Origin: AC-56 sp963702195
GTDB lineage: Bacteria > Actinomycetota > Thermoleophilia > Solirubrobacterales > 70-9
Length of the DNA: 64,000 nucleotides
Assembly (NCBI GenBank): GCA_963702195.1
Contig: OY969725.1
Location: 2,976,001-3,040,000 of the forward strand
Reading direction: 5' to 3'
Position numbers and translations under genes: made by a program. Positions 16,113 through 25,115 of the stretch are shown in pieces; position 1 is the stretch's first letter; every line of letters begins with the position of its first letter. Under the pieces are notes generated by a model. The model saw only the letters and a list, made by a program, of their open reading frames with translations, was not told the DNA's origin and ran no database searches.

Positions 16113-17461
16113 TGCGATCGCGGCGCCTCGCCGCCCTGATCCTCGCGGGTCTCGGCCTGGCGGCGATCGGCGCGGGCCCGGCGCCGCCAGCGGTGGCGGG
16201 GCCGGGCGGCATCCACGTCGTCTCCTCGAAGCGCCTGGACTCGCGGCTCGTCCAGCTCGAGCTGAGGACGCCCGCGCTCACCCACGACACCGGGGTGCGG
16301 GTCCTTTTGCCCGACGGCTACCGGAGCCACCCGAGACGGGCCTATCCCGTCCTGTACCTGCTGCACGGCTCGGGCGGCAGCGACACCGACTGGACCGAGA
16401 TGGGCAGCGCGGAGAAGATCACCGCGGGAAGGCCGCTGATCGTCGTGATGCCCGATACGGACCAGAACGGCTACTACAGCGACTGGTTCAACCACGGCGC
16501 CGGTGGCCCGCCGGAGTACGAGACCTACGACATCCACCAGCTGATCCCGTGGATCGACCAGCGCTACCGGACCGTCTCGGCGCGCCGGGGACGCGCGATC
16601 GCCGGCCTCTCGATGGGCGGGTTCGGCGCGCTCAGCTACGCGTCACGCCACCCCGACCTCTTCAACCACGTCGCCGGCTTCTCACCCGCCTCGGACACGA
16701 ACTACAAGCCGTTTCAGGTGCTGATGGAGACCGGGACCTCCGACGGCGACCCCACGATCAACACCTGGGGCCCGTACGCGACCCAGGAGGTCATCTGGCG
16801 CGGCCACAATCCGTGGGACCTGGCCCGCAACCTACGCGGGATGTCGATCTCCCTGCGTTACGGCAACGGCCAGCGAGGCGGGCCCTACGGCGGCGGCGAC
16901 CCGATCGAGGCCGGGGTCCACGCGATGACCGTCGGCTACAGCGCGAAGCTCGCGCGACTCCACATCCCGCACATCAACGGCGACTACGGGCCCGGCGGCC
17001 ACACCTGGCCGTACTGGAAGCGCGACCTGCGGGAGGAGCTGCCGCTGTTCATGCGCGACTTCCGGAATCCACCGCGCCGGCCGCGCGGCGTCGGCTTTAC
17101 GGCCGTCGAGCCCCGCTACGAGATCTTCGGGTGGCACGTCGACGTCAAGCGCAAGGCGCTCGAGTTCAGCACGCTCAGCAGGGCGACCCGTCACGGGTTC
17201 CGGCTCGCCGGCAGCGGCCGCGCGACCGTCCGCACCCCGGCCCGGTACGCGCCCGGCGCGCGCTTCGAGGTGCATCTTCACCCGCAACGGGCCAAGTCGC
17301 TCGTCGAGCGGCTTCGCGCCAATCGCTCAGGCCGCCTCCGCATCGGTGTCCCGCTCGGGCCGGCGAACCCGGATCAGGAGTACACGCAGCGGGCGCAACT
17401 CGACGGAGGCACCAGGGTCTTCACCACCCGGGCTCGGATCGAGCGCGTTCGCGGCTCGTAG
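16112..17461 (+). CDS. Secreted alpha/beta-hydrolase, esterase D / antigen 85-like
   Basis: The signal peptide is MRSRRLAALILAGLGLAAIGAG...A. The alpha/beta-hydrolase core shows YPVLYLLHGSGG (oxyanion strand), IAGLSMGGFGALSYA with the nucleophile Ser in GLSMGG, and a late GGHTWPYW His. This fits the putative esterase family that includes mycolyltransferases and feruloyl esterases. A C-terminal ~120-residue beta domain (from PRRPRGVGFTAVEP) is an addition. Exported, coupled to the M28-like gene upstream. Confidence 0.88.
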   Translation: MRSRRLAALILAGLGLAAIGAGPAPPAVAGPGGIHVVSSKRLDSRLVQLELRTPALTHDTGVRVLLPDGYRSHPRRAYPVLYLLHGSGGSDTDWTEMGSAEKITAGRPLIVVMPDTDQNGYYSDWFNHGAGGPPEYETYDIHQLIPWIDQRYRTVSARRGRAIAGLSMGGFGALSYASRHPDLFNHVAGFSPASDTNYKPFQVLMETGTSDGDPTINTWGPYATQEVIWRGHNPWDLARNLRGMSISLRYGNGQRGGPYGGGDPIEAGVHAMTVGYSAKLARLHIPHINGDYGPGGHTWPYWKRDLREELPLFMRDFRNPPRRPRGVGFTAVEPRYEIFGWHVDVKRKALEFSTLSRATRHGFRLAGSGRATVRTPARYAPGARFEVHLHPQRAKSLVERLRANRSGRLRIGVPLGPANPDQEYTQRAQLDGGTRVFTTRARIERVRGS

Positions 17462-17598
17462 GCGGGCGCCCTACTGCTCGAGCTCAGCCGTACCTGCTCG
17501 AAGCCCTGCACGAGGGCGTTGAAGTAGTCCGATGAGGCGATCGGCGTCAACTTCGGGACGCTCCGAGGATTGATCCCTCCGGTCGTGGAAGTGCCCAC
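17374..17598 (-). CDS. Possible small protein (74 aa), antisense to the esterase 3' end
   Basis: GTG at 17598 is preceded by a strong ribosome binding site (AAGGAG, 8 bp spacing). The product begins GTSTTGGINPRSVPKLTPIA and has no recognised domain; its last third is antisense to the end of the esterase gene. The strong site and correct spacing are the only support, and the frame could be spurious. It fills most of the 184-bp gap before the PAP2 gene. Confidence 0.3.
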   Translation of the reverse strand: MGTSTTGGINPRSVPKLTPIASSDYFNALVQGFEQVRLSSSSRAPAYEPRTRSIRARVVKTLVPPSSCARCVYS

Positions 17599-17645
17599 CT
17601 GAACAACTCCTTCCGGGATTCGGGAACCCGCGTAAATTAGGGACA

Positions 17646-18647
17646 GTGACCACGACGAATTGGGCAGACGTCGGGGCCGAGCGCGCGTCAGGTCTCCGTT
17701 TTTCGCACTGGCGGGCGGTGCGACGGGGCGCCCTGGTCCTCTATTTCGCGTCGCTGATCGTCTGGAGCGCCGTCTACGGCATCCCCGTTCAGCGCGAGCT
17801 GGTCGTGCTCTGGATCTGCGGGGCGCTCGCCTGCGCGTCGCTGGGGCGCCCTCCCCGGGAGATCCTCCAGCTCGTGCTCGACTGGCTGCCGATGGTCGTG
17901 GTCCTGAGCGCCTACGACTTCACGCGCGGCGCCGCCGACTCGTTCGGGATCGGCGTCCACGTGCACCCGATGCTCGACTTCGACCGGTTCGTCTTCGTCG
18001 GCCAAACGCCGACCGAGTGGCTCCAGGCGCACCTGAACGGCACCGGCGTCTCCTGGTGGGACGTTGCCTTCACACTCACCTACACGTCCTACTTCATCGT
18101 CCCGTTCGCGGTGGCCGGTGTCCTATGGGCCCGCGACAGGCTCGCGTTCCGGCGCTTCGTCAACCGGGTGGTGACCCTCGCACTGGCCGGCCTGGCGACC
18201 TACATCGCCTTCCCCGCGGCGCCCCCCTGGATGGCTGCGCAGGACGGCCTGCTCAGCGGCGTCCAGCGGACCACGGCCGACGGGTGGCAGATGCTCGGCG
18301 GCGGCACGGCCGGACTCTTCTCCGAGGGCCAGGCGAGCGTCAACCTGGTCGCCGCGGTGCCCTCCCTGCACTCCGCCTTCACCGCCATGGTGGCGATGTT
18401 CCTCTGGCGGCGCGTCCGTCCGGCCCTGCGGCCCCTGCTGGCGCTCTATCCGCTGGCGATGGGCCTGACGCTGATCGCGACCGGCGAGCACTACTTCTTC
18501 GACGTGCTGCTCGGCTGGCTCTACGCCGGCGCCGTGATGGCGGCATGGGCTCGGTGGGAGCGCCGGCGCGCGGCGGCCAAGGCTCCCGCCCATCCCGCGC
18601 CCGTGCCGAGTGACGGATCGCCGTGGCCCCGAACCTCTCGGATCTGA
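17646..18647 (+). CDS. PAP2-superfamily membrane phosphatase/phosphotransferase
   Basis: The GTG start gives a 333-residue protein with about six membrane segments. The PAP2 signature is split as usual: AAVPSLHSAFTAMVAMFLWRR (SxHS) and IATGEHYFFDVLLGWLYAG (HxxxD). This resembles the inositol-phosphorylceramide-synthase-like PAP2 branch found in actinobacteria. It probably acts on a lipid phosphate at the membrane; the substrate is unknown. The C-terminal tail is Pro-rich. Confidence 0.88.
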   Translation: MTTTNWADVGAERASGLRFSHWRAVRRGALVLYFASLIVWSAVYGIPVQRELVVLWICGALACASLGRPPREILQLVLDWLPMVVVLSAYDFTRGAADSFGIGVHVHPMLDFDRFVFVGQTPTEWLQAHLNGTGVSWWDVAFTLTYTSYFIVPFAVAGVLWARDRLAFRRFVNRVVTLALAGLATYIAFPAAPPWMAAQDGLLSGVQRTTADGWQMLGGGTAGLFSEGQASVNLVAAVPSLHSAFTAMVAMFLWRRVRPALRPLLALYPLAMGLTLIATGEHYFFDVLLGWLYAGAVMAAWARWERRRAAAKAPAHPAPVPSDGSPWPRTSRI

Positions 18648-18842
18648 GCGAACCAAGCGCTCAACGCCGCGCGGCGCCACCGTTCTCGGCGAGGGAACGG
18701 TCGATATTGGATCGGCAACGACACGGCGTCCGGCGCGGTGTACGTTGATCGACGCAGCCGCCTCGCCCGCGTAGGGTCGCTGCTGTACACCACGCCGCCG
18801 CGCCGGGGCCGTCGCGGCCGAACCAGGGAAAGGACACCCTCG
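18648..18842. other. Intergenic, 195 bp
   Basis: No gene is supported. The amine-oxidase frame is open here but the better start is 18843. Separated inverted hexamers GTGTAC (~18737) and GTACAC (~18785) are present; the meaning is unknown. Confidence 0.4.
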
Positions 18843-20330
18843 ATGGATGACCGCCACACAGCCGGCGAGAGCGTCGAGCCGAAGGATGGCCGCGGAATGA
18901 GGAGGCGGACGCTCGTCGCCTCGGCGGCGGCAGGCGCCGCGGCACTCAGCCTGCCTGGTCCCGCGCGTGCCTTGGCGGGCACCGCGGGCCGCAACGTCGA
19001 CGTCGTCGTCGTGGGCGCCGGGTGTTCCGGCCTCGCAGCCGCATGGCGGCTGCTTCGCAACGGCAAGTCCGTGGTCGTGCTCGAGGCGAGCGACCGGCTT
19101 GGCGGCCGCGTGCTCAACCTCTCCACCGGGCCAAAGCCCTACCAGGTGACCGAGGCCGGCGGGGAGTGGGTCGCGGACAACCAGAAGCGCATCCTGGCCC
19201 TCTGCAAGAACTTCGGGATCCAGACGTTCCCGACCTACGACAAGGGCAGGACCGTGTACTACGACGGCGACGCGCATCCGTTCACAGGCGCACCCCCGAT
19301 CGGCCACGAGTCACAGAAGCAGGCACTCGCCTCCCTGACCCATCTCGAAAAGATGGCCAACACTGTCCCGCTCGCCGCACCGGAGACCGCGAAGAACGCC
19401 GAGCAATGGGACTCGATGACCGTGTCCAGCTGGCTGGACGAGAACGTGACGTCGCACAGGGCGCGTGCCATCCTCGAGGACGCGGTCGGCGGTCCGGTCG
19501 GCGGCACCGCGCAGAACACCTCCCTCCTCGGCTATCTATTCATCGCGAGGTCGAACGGAGGGACGTTCCACCTGGTCACCGTGAAGGGCGGCGGGCTTGC
19601 GTACCGGCTCAAGGGAGGCAGCGGCCGGATCGTCGACGAGCTTGCCAAGCGGGTGGGTCATACGCGGATCAAGCTGTCGGTGCCCGTGCGCCAGATCAAT
19701 CGAGGCGCCTCTTCGGTTCAGGTGATCACCGACAAGGGCACCTACACGGCGCGCGACGTGATCGTGGCGACCGCGCCGCCTACAGCCGGTCGAATCGCCT
19801 ACGACCCGCCGCTGCCGCCCGCCCGGGACCAGTTCACCCAGCATGTCGCGCAGGGCTGGCTGATCAAGTGCTTCGCGGTCTACCCGAAGCCGTTCTGGCG
19901 GCAGCACAACTACAACGGCATGATCAACAGCGTCGCCCCGCCGCTCAGCGGGTGCTTCGACAACTCGCCAGACGACGCCTCCGTCGGGTGCCTCTACGGG
20001 TTGATCGCGGGCAACGAGGCGCGGATCTGGGCACACAAGTCCGCCGCGACGCGCCGCCAGGCTGTGCTCGACACGTTCGTCAAGTGCTTCGGCCCGGCGG
20101 CCGGACGTCCGACCAAGTACTTCGAGTACGACTGGGCGGCGCAACCGTTCATCGGCGGCGGCGCCGCAGCCCCACCACCCCCCGGCGTTCTGACCCAATT
20201 CCCCGGTGCAGTCCGCAAGCCGGTGGGGCCGATCCACTGGGCGTCCACGGAAGCCGCAATCCGGAACTGGGGGGACATGGACGGTGCGATCACATCGGGC
20301 GAGCGCGCCGCCGACGAGGTGCTCGGCTAG
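18843..20330 (+). CDS. Flavin-containing amine oxidase, probably Tat-exported
   Basis: ATG at 18843 follows GGGAAAGGA. The N-terminus MRRRTLVASAAAGAAALSLPGPARA resembles a Tat signal. The FAD-binding Rossmann motif is VVVVGAGCSGLAAAWRLLRNGKSVVVLEA, followed by DRLGGRV. The C-terminus has the second FAD motif (IHWASTEAAIRNWGDMDGAITSGERAADEVL), as in monoamine oxidases. It should oxidise a primary or secondary amine with O2 as acceptor; the substrate is unknown. A second amine oxidase lies at 20760 beyond an ArsR gene. Confidence 0.9.
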   Translation: MDDRHTAGESVEPKDGRGMRRRTLVASAAAGAAALSLPGPARALAGTAGRNVDVVVVGAGCSGLAAAWRLLRNGKSVVVLEASDRLGGRVLNLSTGPKPYQVTEAGGEWVADNQKRILALCKNFGIQTFPTYDKGRTVYYDGDAHPFTGAPPIGHESQKQALASLTHLEKMANTVPLAAPETAKNAEQWDSMTVSSWLDENVTSHRARAILEDAVGGPVGGTAQNTSLLGYLFIARSNGGTFHLVTVKGGGLAYRLKGGSGRIVDELAKRVGHTRIKLSVPVRQINRGASSVQVITDKGTYTARDVIVATAPPTAGRIAYDPPLPPARDQFTQHVAQGWLIKCFAVYPKPFWRQHNYNGMINSVAPPLSGCFDNSPDDASVGCLYGLIAGNEARIWAHKSAATRRQAVLDTFVKCFGPAAGRPTKYFEYDWAAQPFIGGGAAAPPPPGVLTQFPGAVRKPVGPIHWASTEAAIRNWGDMDGAITSGERAADEVLG

Positions 20331-20342
20331 CGCGAACGGCCG

Positions 20343-20666
20343 CTAGCGCATGTAGCGCGGCTGGGACCCGTCGGGCGCGAGCTGATCCTCCCGGAAGCTC
20401 CCGTAGCTCGCGATCCACTGGAGCGCATCCCGCATCGGCTCGGTGACCAGGCGGCAGCGCCGGGTTCGTCCCTCCTTGATCCGCACCAGCAGGCCAGCAT
20501 CCTCCAGCGCCGTCAGATGCTTGGAGATCGCCGGGAGCGAGATGTCGAAGGGCTCGGCGAGCTCGCCCACCGAAGCCTCTCCGCGGGTGAGCCGCTCGAC
20601 GATCGCCCGGCGAGTGGGGTCCGACAGCGCCCCGAAGGTGGTGTCCAGCCGCGGATCCTTAACCAT
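20343..20666 (-). CDS. ArsR-family transcriptional regulator
   Basis: The ~107-residue winged helix-turn-helix starts MVKDPRLDTTFGALSDPTRRAIVERL and carries VGELAEPFDISLPAISKHLTALEDAGLLVR, the recognition helix pattern of ArsR/SdpR-like repressors. No Cys metal site is present. ATG at 20666 is chosen by similarity; the frame opens further to 20732. Divergent from the second amine oxidase, with 93 bp between starts, so it may regulate that gene. Confidence 0.88.
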   Translation of the reverse strand: MVKDPRLDTTFGALSDPTRRAIVERLTRGEASVGELAEPFDISLPAISKHLTALEDAGLLVRIKEGRTRRCRLVTEPMRDALQWIASYGSFREDQLAPDGSQPRYMR

Positions 20667-20759
20667 CTCATTAAGAATCGTACCCGCCCCGCGGACAGCG
20701 AGCGCCCTTCCATGGCTGCCGTCTACCCTCAACCGATGACCTGGCCAGACCGGGGGCTC

Positions 20760-22235
20760 ATGGAGGAACCCCTATCCAGGCGCTCGCTCGTCACGCGAGG
20801 CGCCGTGCTCGGCACCGGCGCGCTCCTCGCCGGGCCGCTCGCGGCCTGCGGCGGCTCGTCGCCCGGGCCGCGGAAGAAGCGAGTGGTCGTGGTCGGCGCG
20901 GGCCTCGCCGGCCTCAGCTGCGCGTACCGGCTCCACCAGGGCGGCCTCGCACCCGGCGTGTACGAGGCGCATCCCACCCGGGTGGGCGGCCGCTGCTGGA
21001 CGGCACGCGAGTTCGCGCAGGGACAGTCCGGGGAGCACGGAGGTGAGTTCATCGACTCCGACCACGCACACATCCGCAGGCTCGTGGGCGAGCTCGGCCT
21101 GCGGCTCGAGGACCTCTCGGGCCGCTCCGATGGCCACTCGCTTCTCTACCTCGACGGCCGGATCCGCACGCCGCGGGACGCCTACCACGGATACGGGAGG
21201 ACGCTGAAGCGACTGCGGGCGATCGAGAGGCGCACGGGCTATCTGCACTCGTACTCGAACGCCCAGGCGCGGCGCTTCGATCGCCGCTCGGCGGGCGAGT
21301 GGATCGTCCGCAACGTGCCGGCGAGCCACTCGCGGCTACGGAAGCTGATGCGCGAGTACTTCTCCGAGGAATTCGGCCTCGACGCTCGGCGTCTCACCGC
21401 GACCGACCTCCTATACCTGACGGAGGGGCCCGACCATGGGAGGGATCCGGTCGCCAGCGATCCGTCGGACGAGAGCTTCCACGTGCGCGGCGGCAACGAC
21501 CTGGTGGTGCGCGGACTCGCCGACCGCCTCCCAGCCGGATCGCTCCACCTGGATGCGCCGCTCACCGCTCTGTGGCGGCGGGACGACAGCTCCTACGGCC
21601 TGCGCTTCGCGGGGGTCGCCGACGAAGTGATCGCAGACCGGGTGGTCCTCGCGATCCCCTACACGACGCTCCGCGCGGTCGATCTCTCGGGCGCCGGGTT
21701 CCGCAAGCTGAAGCGGCGCTGCATCGAGGAGCTCGGGATGGGGACGAACTCCAAGGTCATCCTCCAGTTCCGCGAGCGCCCGGAGCGCTTCGGTGGTTGG
21801 GACGGCGAGCTCGTCACCGACCGGCCGTTCCTCGACACCTGGCAGAGCTCGCTCGGCCAGCCGGGCCGGGCGGGGCTGATCACGGTGTACTCCGGCGGCA
21901 CCGTCGGCGCCGGGTACCCGGGGCACCCTCCCCACGGCCCAGCCCCGCCGAGCGTGGTGCGCCAGACGCTCGCCGCGCTGGAGCGCGCCGTCCCAGGTGT
22001 CGCGCGCCACTTCAACGGGCGGGCGTGGCTCGACAACTGGTCGGCCGATCCGTGGACGCACGGCTCGTACGCCGCTTTCCTCCCCGGCCAATACACCGAG
22101 TTCTACGGCGTCATCAGGTCGCCGGAGGGCGGCGTCCACTTCGCCGGCGAGCAGACCTCCGACGCCTACCAGGGCTTCCTGGAGGGTGCCGTCGCCTCGG
22201 GCGAGCGCTGCGCCCGGGAGATCCTGCAGGCCTAG
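20760..22235 (+). CDS. Flavin amine oxidase, exported lipoprotein
   Basis: ATG at 20760 gives MEEPLSRRSLVTRGAVLGTGALLAGPLAACGGS, a twin-arginine signal (RRSLVTRG) with lipobox LAAC, so it is probably a Tat lipoprotein; ATG at 20736 or 20712 are alternatives. FAD motifs are VVVVGAGLAGLSCAYRLHQGG with RVGGRCWT near the N-terminus and VHFAGEQTSDAYQGFLEGAVASGERCA at the end. The best guess is an amine oxidase of the MAO group. Only moderately similar to the one at 18843, so probably not a recent duplicate. Confidence 0.88.
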   Translation: MEEPLSRRSLVTRGAVLGTGALLAGPLAACGGSSPGPRKKRVVVVGAGLAGLSCAYRLHQGGLAPGVYEAHPTRVGGRCWTAREFAQGQSGEHGGEFIDSDHAHIRRLVGELGLRLEDLSGRSDGHSLLYLDGRIRTPRDAYHGYGRTLKRLRAIERRTGYLHSYSNAQARRFDRRSAGEWIVRNVPASHSRLRKLMREYFSEEFGLDARRLTATDLLYLTEGPDHGRDPVASDPSDESFHVRGGNDLVVRGLADRLPAGSLHLDAPLTALWRRDDSSYGLRFAGVADEVIADRVVLAIPYTTLRAVDLSGAGFRKLKRRCIEELGMGTNSKVILQFRERPERFGGWDGELVTDRPFLDTWQSSLGQPGRAGLITVYSGGTVGAGYPGHPPHGPAPPSVVRQTLAALERAVPGVARHFNGRAWLDNWSADPWTHGSYAAFLPGQYTEFYGVIRSPEGGVHFAGEQTSDAYQGFLEGAVASGERCAREILQA

Positions 22236-22275
22236 TGAGGCCGCTGCTGGGCCTATGCCGTTTCTTAAAGATGGC

Positions 22276-22363
22276 TTGACAATCGGCCTCGATAATGCGA
22301 TAAAGCCCGGTTCGCTGTGCCGCCCCGCGCTGAGTTGCTTGATCGGGCAAGCAATGCTATACT
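22276..22363 (+). promoter_or_regulatory. Two candidate sigma-70-type promoters before the sigma gene
   Basis: P1: TTGACA (22276-22281), 17-bp spacer, GATAAA (22299-22304). P2: TTGCTT (22335-22340), 17-bp spacer, TATACT (22358-22363). The region is locally AT-richer than its surroundings. The leader to the ATG is about 80-140 nt. Confidence 0.55.
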
Positions 22364-22447
22364 TTCTGAAGCAAAGTAACGCCAGCGGGTGCGTGGCGTA
22401 AGTGTCGCGGCGGTCTTTGGCAGGGATCAGAACGAAGAAGGAGATGA

Positions 22448-23392
22448 ATGCCCAGATCAAGAGGCGCTGAGACCCAGCGCAACGACAATCACCGACGACG
22501 GGGAGAGCATGCACTGTTCTCGCCTCTCGCCGACCACCCGGAGCGGCGCGGCGCCGATCACGCTGCCGCGACCGAAACCACCGACAGCTTTCAGCTCTTC
22601 CTGAACCAGGCGAGCCGTTATCCCCTGCTCACGCGGGAGGAGGAGGTCGAGCTCGCGCAGCGCATCGAGCGCGGCGATCTCGCGGCGAAGGAGAGGCTGA
22701 TCAACTCGAACCTGCGACTCGTAATCAAGTTCGCGCGCCGCTACCAGGGTCATGGCCTATCCATGCAGGACCTGGTCCAGGAGGCGATGCTCGGGCTGAT
22801 TCGTGCCGCCGAGAAGTTCGACTACCGGCGCGGCTACAAGTTCTCCACCTACGCCGTGCTGTGGATCAAGCAGGCCATCCAGCGTGGCCTGGACAACACC
22901 GGCCGCCCGGTTCGGATTCCGGCGCACATCGCCCAGCGCGAGCGCACGGTCAACCGGGTCGAGGCAGAGCTGAGCGCGAGCCTCAACCGCGAGCCCGCCG
23001 ACGAGGAGATCGCGGAGCGGGCCAAGCTGCCCCTCGACGAGGTCAAGGCCGTCCGCGACCTGACGCGGGTGACCACCAGCCTGGACGCCCCCGTCGGCGA
23101 CGACGGCGACACCACGCTCGGGGAGTTCCGAGCCGAGGCGTCCGAGAGCGTCGAGGAGGAGGTCGACGAGCGGGAGCAGGAGAACGCCGTTACCGCCGCT
23201 CTCGCCACCCTGCCCGAGGACGAGCGGCGCGTGATCGAGCTGCGCTTCGGGACCGGAGGCGCCCCGGAGGCGTCGCTGCGCGAGGTGGCCCGCGAGGTGG
23301 GCGTCTCGCAGGAGCGCGCCCGTCAGCTCGAGGCCCGCGGCCTCAAGCGCCTCGCGAGCGAGGGCTCGCTGGCTGCCTGGCGCGCCGCCTAA
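22448..23392 (+). CDS. RNA polymerase sigma factor, sigma-70 family (short RpoD/SigA-like)
   Basis: The ATG follows AAGGAG closely. The 314-residue protein has region 1.2 (DSFQLFLNQASRYPLLTREEEVELAQRIERGD), region 2 (LINSNLRLVIKFARRY...GHGLSMQDLVQEAMLGLIRAAEKFDYRRGYKFSTYAVLWIKQAIQR), region 3, and region 4 (LPEDERRVIELRFG...REVGVSQERARQLEARGLKRL). It lacks region 1.1 and is about as long as group 2 sigma factors, so it may be an alternative primary-like factor. The N-terminal ~50 residues are low in complexity. Confidence 0.93.
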   Translation: MPRSRGAETQRNDNHRRRGEHALFSPLADHPERRGADHAAATETTDSFQLFLNQASRYPLLTREEEVELAQRIERGDLAAKERLINSNLRLVIKFARRYQGHGLSMQDLVQEAMLGLIRAAEKFDYRRGYKFSTYAVLWIKQAIQRGLDNTGRPVRIPAHIAQRERTVNRVEAELSASLNREPADEEIAERAKLPLDEVKAVRDLTRVTTSLDAPVGDDGDTTLGEFRAEASESVEEEVDEREQENAVTAALATLPEDERRVIELRFGTGGAPEASLREVAREVGVSQERARQLEARGLKRLASEGSLAAWRAA

Positions 23393-23412
23393 TACCGCCT
23401 AACCAGCTGTAG

Positions 23413-23457
23413 GGCAAGCGGCGGGCGGGACCCTTCGTCCCCGCCCGCCGCTTTGCC
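23413..23457 (+). terminator. GC-rich hairpin after the sigma gene
   Basis: GGCAAGCGGCGGGCGGG pairs with CCCGCCCGCCGCTTTGCC with one bulge, beginning ~20 bp after the stop. It is a strong stem without a clear U-tract. Confidence 0.6.
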
Positions 23458-23663
23458 ATGCGGAAATCCCGCCTCGTGCGTGGTTCGACCAAATGGCGAA
23501 AAATCGGCCATCCAGATTGGCCCGGTGTCGATAGTCGGAACCCAATCGCTCCGGCAACCTGACCGGGCAGTGACCGTGGGCAGCCGCAGGCGCGGCCGGC
23601 CCGCGCGTGTGGTTGTCAATGAGAAGGGCCCGGTCGGCGCCCTCGATTGGAAAGGAATACCGA

Positions 23664-25037
23664 ATGCACTGGTTGAGTCCCGGTGACAACGCCTGGCAGA
23701 TGACCGCGGCGACGCTCGTCGGCCTGATGAGCGTTCCCGGCCTTGTCGTCCTCTACGGCGGCGTGATGCAGAAGCGCTGGTCCGTGAACTCGATGATGAT
23801 GGCCTTCGTCGCGTTCGCTCTGGTCCTGCTCCTCTGGGTTGGATGGGGCTTCAAGATGGCCTTCGGGTCGCCACTCGAGCTCTTCGGAGCGAGCGGAGGC
23901 GACTTCTTCGCCAACTTCGTAGGAAACCCGGGGCCGATCCTGCAGAGCTCGTCGCTGCTGCATCAAGGGACCATCCCCATGCTCGGCGACGTAGGCAAGC
24001 TGGCGTTCCCGCAGTCGTCGCTGGTCTACTTCCAGTTCGTCTTCGCGGGGATCACGCCGATCCTGATGCTCGGTTCCGTGCTGGGCCGGATCAACTTCAA
24101 GGCGTGGATCCCGTTCGTGATCCTCTGGTCGAGCCTCATCTACACGATCAACGCATTCATGATCTGGGGCGGGGGCTACTTCGCCCAGCAGGGAGCCCTC
24201 GACTTCTCCGGCGGCTACGTGATCCATCTCGCGGCCGGTGTCTCGGGCTTCGTCGCGGCGGCCGTGATCGGGCCGCGCCTGCAGCGCGACCGCGAGGTCG
24301 ACGCACCGAACAACCTGGCGATGGTCGCCGTCGGGGCCGGCCTGCTGTGGATGGGCTGGAACGGGTTCAACGGAGGTGACCCGTACCTCGCGAACGCCGA
24401 CGCCTCTGCCGCGCTTCTCAACACCAACATCTGCACCGCCGTGGCATTCCTCGCCTGGGTCGGCTGGGACTATCTCACCGGCCACAAGCCGAGCCTCATC
24501 TCGAGCGTCAACGGCATGATCACGGGACTCGTTGCGATCACGCCCGCGGCCGGCTTCGTCAACGGTTGGGGCGCGATCGCGATCGGCCTCATCGCCGCGA
24601 CGATCGTCTACTTCGCGCTCAACTACCTGAGCCGGGTGGCGCCGTTCCGCAACGTCGACGACACGCTCGGCGTGGTGTACACGCACGGGTTCGCCGGCGT
24701 AGCGGGCGGCCTGCTGACGGGCATCTTCGCCAACGCGGCGATGGCCTCGGCCTTCGGTGTCTCGGCGTCGGGTCTCGTCTCGGGCGGCGGCGCGGAGCTG
24801 CTGAAGTGGCAGCTGCTCACGGCGCTCTGGGTCATCGGGTTCTGTGCAATCGGCACCTTCATCCTGCTGAACGTCGTGAAGCTGTTCGTCCCGCTCCGGA
24901 TGAGCGAGGAGGACATGGAGGAGGGCGACCTCGCCGTCCACGGGCACGAGGTCTATCCCTCGGACGTGCCCTCGCTGGCCTTCCCCTCGGGGTATCCAGC
25001 GGCGCCGCCCGAGCGGGCAGCCGAAGCACCCGGCTGA
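23664..25037 (+). CDS. amt: Ammonium transporter
   Basis: The ATG at 23664 follows GAAAGGA and gives MHWLSPGDNAWQMTAATLVGLMSVPGLVVLYGG, the normal start of Amt/Mep channels, 457 residues with about 11 membrane segments. Twin-His pore residues are visible in GGYVIHLAAGVSGF and GVVYTHGFAGVAGGLLTGIFA. It imports ammonium/ammonia across the cell membrane. No glnK follows. The cytoplasmic tail is acidic then Pro-rich. The gene ends before a strong terminator. Confidence 0.95.
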   Translation: MHWLSPGDNAWQMTAATLVGLMSVPGLVVLYGGVMQKRWSVNSMMMAFVAFALVLLLWVGWGFKMAFGSPLELFGASGGDFFANFVGNPGPILQSSSLLHQGTIPMLGDVGKLAFPQSSLVYFQFVFAGITPILMLGSVLGRINFKAWIPFVILWSSLIYTINAFMIWGGGYFAQQGALDFSGGYVIHLAAGVSGFVAAAVIGPRLQRDREVDAPNNLAMVAVGAGLLWMGWNGFNGGDPYLANADASAALLNTNICTAVAFLAWVGWDYLTGHKPSLISSVNGMITGLVAITPAAGFVNGWGAIAIGLIAATIVYFALNYLSRVAPFRNVDDTLGVVYTHGFAGVAGGLLTGIFANAAMASAFGVSASGLVSGGGAELLKWQLLTALWVIGFCAIGTFILLNVVKLFVPLRMSEEDMEEGDLAVHGHEVYPSDVPSLAFPSGYPAAPPERAAEAPG

Positions 25038-25067
25038 GAGAAGCCGGAACGAATCCGGGACAACCGC

Positions 25068-25099
25068 AAACGCCCCCGCCGGACGGCGGGGGCGTTTTG
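25068..25099 (+). terminator. Rho-independent terminator of amt
   Basis: AAACGCCCCCGCC and GGCGGGGGCGTTT form a 13-bp perfect stem around GGAC, ending in a short T-run. It could also serve the convergent gene at 25116. Confidence 0.85.
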
Positions 25100-25115
25100 C
25101 TGCATGCGCTCAGCC

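Noticed and set aside
23616..24947. Minus-strand 443-aa frame opposite amt
   Set aside because: Antisense to a clear Amt with normal membrane pattern; no domain.
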